A stretch of 64,000 nt of DNA from Dyella jiangningensis (GTDB lineage: Bacteria; Pseudomonadota; Gammaproteobacteria; Xanthomonadales; Rhodanobacteraceae), in the NCBI GenBank assembly GCA_000632805.1, contig CP007444.1, positions 2,902,772 through 2,966,771 on the forward strand, read 5' to 3'. A program made the position numbers and the translations under genes. Position 1 is the first letter of the stretch. Each line of letters opens with the position of its first letter. The notes under the pieces were generated by a model. The model was not told the DNA's origin and made no database searches. It was given only the letters and a program-made list of their open reading frames with translations. Shown here piece by piece: positions 62,095 to 64,000 of this stretch.

Positions 62095-62114
62095 TGAACG
62101 ACACGCGTCGTTCA
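62095..62114 (+). terminator. Small stem-loop after GH127 gene
   Basis: TGAACGA (62095-62101) and TCGTTCA (62108-62114) form a perfect 7-bp stem, preceded by CCCGTC (62062-62067)/GACGGG (62076-62081). No T-run; the role in termination before the TonB receptor gene is uncertain. Confidence 0.35.
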
Positions 62115-62228
62115 CCTCCATCACGGCAACGGCAACGGTTGGGTCGCACCCGACACGGCCTTGTGTTGCCCACAGAAAGTGCCGCGTCTTACCCCATTCC
62201 CCTGCAGTCATGTCACGCGAGGAACTCC

Positions 62229-64000
62229 ATGCATTCGACGCACGATCTCCCGCTCAAGCATTCGCCCTGCCGTCCACGATCCCGCACGCTCGACCTTGCC
62301 GTGAAGACGGCGCTCGTGTCGATGCTGTTCACCGCCGCCGTTCACGCGCAGGACGCCGGCCCCACGCCGCCCGCGGCAACTATCGACCAACCGTCGGCGG
62401 ACAAAGCCAAGACGCTTGAAGGCGTCACCGTGACCGGTTCGCGCATTCGCCGCGTCGACGTGGAGACGGCCAACCCCGTCGTCACGGTCGACCGATCGCA
62501 GATCGCCGCGAGCGGCAAGGCCACGCTGGGCGATGTGGTGCAGGAATTGCCATCGATCGCCGGCAATGCCACCAACGCAAACACCAACAATGGCGGCGGC
62601 ACCGGCGCGGCCACCATCTCGCTGCGCGGCATGGGCGACAAGCGCACGCTGATCCTGGTGAACGGCGTGCGCCTGGCCTACAACGACGTCAACAGCATTC
62701 CCGCCAACATGATCGATCGCGTCGAAGTGCTGAGCGACGGCGCGTCCGCGATCTACGGTTCGGATGCGATCGGTGGCGTGGTGAATTTCATCCTGCGCGA
62801 CAAGTTTGACGGGGTGCAGTTTTCCGGCGATTTCGGCGAGAGCGGCCATAGCGATGGCTTTCGCCGCCACTTTTCGTTGACCGCCGGACACACCGGCCAG
62901 CGTGGCAGCATCGTGGCCGGCATCGAGCACCAGAGCCTCGATGCGGTATCAGCGAGCGACCGCGCGTTCTCGCACGATGCGCTCAATCTTTCCAACGGCC
63001 AGGTGATCGTCAGCGGCTCGTCGGCGACACCGGTAGGCTCCATCACGCTGCCGCGCTCGGTGGCATCGCAGGTCGGCTGCTCGTCGCGCGTATCGCTCAA
63101 CCCTGGCGTCAGCGGCGCCACGTCGCTCAACGACTACCACTGCTACACCAACGCGGACACCTACAACTACCAGGGCGACAACATCCTGCAAACGCCGCAG
63201 AAGCGCGACAGTATTTTCCTGATCGGAAAGTACAAGGTGACCGATGCAGTCGAGGCCTACGGCAACTTCTACTACACCAGGACGCAGTCCGACTCGCAGA
63301 TCGCGCCGGTGCCGGTGTTCGCCAACGGCGACAACTTCGTGGTCTCGGCGCAGAACTACTACAACCCGTTCGGCGTGAACTTCGGCACCGATCGCGTCAG
63401 CGGCGACAGCTACGGCGACTTCAACACGCGCTTCACCACGTTGGGCTACCGGCGCTACACGTACAAGACGTACAACATGCAGTTCACGCCCGGCCTGCGT
63501 GGCAACTTCGGCGACAGCTCGTGGCAGTGGGACGCCAACTTCAACTACGGCAAAGTGCGGCAGAAGTCGGTCAACTACGGTTTCCTCGATTACGAGGGAT
63601 TGCAGCAAGGGTTGGGGCCCTCGTATCTCGATGCCGGTACCGGCAAGGTCACCTGCGGTACGCCAGGCAACCCGATCGCCAATTGCACGCCGATCAACGT
63701 CTTCAACGTCAACGACCCGACGACCATCGCGGCGTTGCGCAATATCCAGCGCGATCCCACCGCCACCTCGGACTACATCGTCAAGCAGTTCGAGGCGAAC
63801 GCAAACGGCAACCTGTTCACCCTGCCCGCCGGCGACGTGAGCCTCGCCACCGGCCTCTCCTATCGCAAGGAGAGCACCTCGACGTGGGCCGACCCGCTCG
63901 CCGTAGGCGACGCCAACGGCCTGTGCGGCGTGGTGGAGTTCTGCACCACGGTGCTTTCCGGCAGCTTCAACGTGAAGGAAGCCTATGCCGAGGCGCTGGT
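62229..64000 (+). CDS. TonB-dependent receptor, 3' end outside window
   Basis: The ATG at 62229 is preceded by GAGGAACTCC and the frame stays open to the right edge (590 codons visible). Signal peptide region about 22-40 (AVKTALVSMLFTAAVHAQ). Residues 61-190 form the plug domain: LEGVTVTGSRIRRVDVETAN, then GDVVQELPSIAGNATNANTN, ISLRGMGDKRTLILVNGVRL and SDGASAIYGSDAIGGVVNFI. Barrel strands follow. Xanthomonad receptors of this type import oligosaccharides or glycopeptides. Adjacent to GH127/GH27 genes, so its ligand is probably their substrate or product. It belongs to the plus-strand block. Confidence 0.95.
   Translation, partial: MHSTHDLPLKHSPCRPRSRTLDLAVKTALVSMLFTAAVHAQDAGPTPPAATIDQPSADKAKTLEGVTVTGSRIRRVDVETANPVVTVDRSQIAASGKATLGDVVQELPSIAGNATNANTNNGGGTGAATISLRGMGDKRTLILVNGVRLAYNDVNSIPANMIDRVEVLSDGASAIYGSDAIGGVVNFILRDKFDGVQFSGDFGESGHSDGFRRHFSLTAGHTGQRGSIVAGIEHQSLDAVSASDRAFSHDALNLSNGQVIVSGSSATPVGSITLPRSVASQVGCSSRVSLNPGVSGATSLNDYHCYTNADTYNYQGDNILQTPQKRDSIFLIGKYKVTDAVEAYGNFYYTRTQSDSQIAPVPVFANGDNFVVSAQNYYNPFGVNFGTDRVSGDSYGDFNTRFTTLGYRRYTYKTYNMQFTPGLRGNFGDSSWQWDANFNYGKVRQKSVNYGFLDYEGLQQGLGPSYLDAGTGKVTCGTPGNPIANCTPINVFNVNDPTTIAALRNIQRDPTATSDYIVKQFEANANGNLFTLPAGDVSLATGLSYRKESTSTWADPLAVGDANGLCGVVEFCTTVLSGSFNVKEAYAEAL

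Noticed and set aside
1..64000. Prophage, integrative element or genomic island
   Set aside because: No integrase, transposase, phage structural gene, tRNA end or direct-repeat att pair; base composition looks even except in short promoter regions.

Overview
The window is high-GC chromosomal DNA from a gammaproteobacterium. The gene content (TonB receptor of the EGVTVTGSRIRR type, GH27/GH127 glycosidases, YXWGXW proteins, many secreted peptidases) points to Xanthomonadales, most likely the Rhodanobacteraceae (Dyella, Luteibacter or Rhodanobacter relatives); this placement is inferred from gene style, not from a search. I saw no tRNA, rRNA, CRISPR array, prophage, transposase or integrase. Both edges cut genes: a CrtI-like flavoprotein on the left and a TonB-dependent receptor on the right.

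1-24.5 kb is a mosaic of mostly monocistronic genes: membrane protein, GIY-YIG protein, M28 peptidase, two divergent hypothetical genes, DUF899 protein, a TetR/SDR pair with matching operator-like sites, VOC protein, small acidic protein, a three-gene minus-strand group (Vgb-like lyase, TAP-like hydrolase, DyP peroxidase), SDR, secreted hydrolase, tandem aspartic protease with TPRs, ModE, oxidoreductase divergent from a LysR regulator, secreted methyltransferase, MarC-like protein, Tat-exported hydrolase divergent from an AraC regulator. 24.5-37.7 kb continues with an OprD-like porin, ICMT-like and aldo/keto reductase genes, a transporter/CGNR-regulator pair reading from back-to-back promoters, MsrA, an epimerase-like SDR divergent from an XRE regulator, several small proteins, an amidohydrolase, an NTF2-like protein and a beta-propeller protein. 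37.7-47 kb holds a glycosyltransferase/deacetylase operon, a fused isobutyryl-CoA mutase (IcmF) followed by a LigT-like protein, a TetR-hydrolase operon and two YXWGXW proteins.

47.1-64.0 kb is the most coherent block. A PAS-AraC regulator diverges from a complete trans-4-hydroxy-L-proline pathway: 2-epimerase, three-subunit D-hydroxyproline dehydrogenase, pyrroline-4-hydroxy-2-carboxylate deaminase and 2-oxoglutarate semialdehyde dehydrogenase, then an Xaa-Pro peptidase. The frames overlap or nearly touch, so one mRNA is likely. Downstream on the same strand come an exported DUF885 peptidase, an amino-acid permease, an exported GH27 alpha-galactosidase, a Tat-exported GH127 beta-L-arabinofuranosidase and the TonB receptor. 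Plant extensins are hydroxyproline-rich, carry beta-L-arabinofuranosyl chains on hydroxyproline and alpha-galactose on serine. The block therefore has the parts to strip, import and burn such glycoproteins to 2-oxoglutarate; this is my main hypothesis.

Regulatory structure is unusually visible: clear palindromes in several divergent or autoregulated promoters, starts that look leaderless, stem-loops between convergent genes, and two copies of a 25-bp repeat arranged as inverted pairs.
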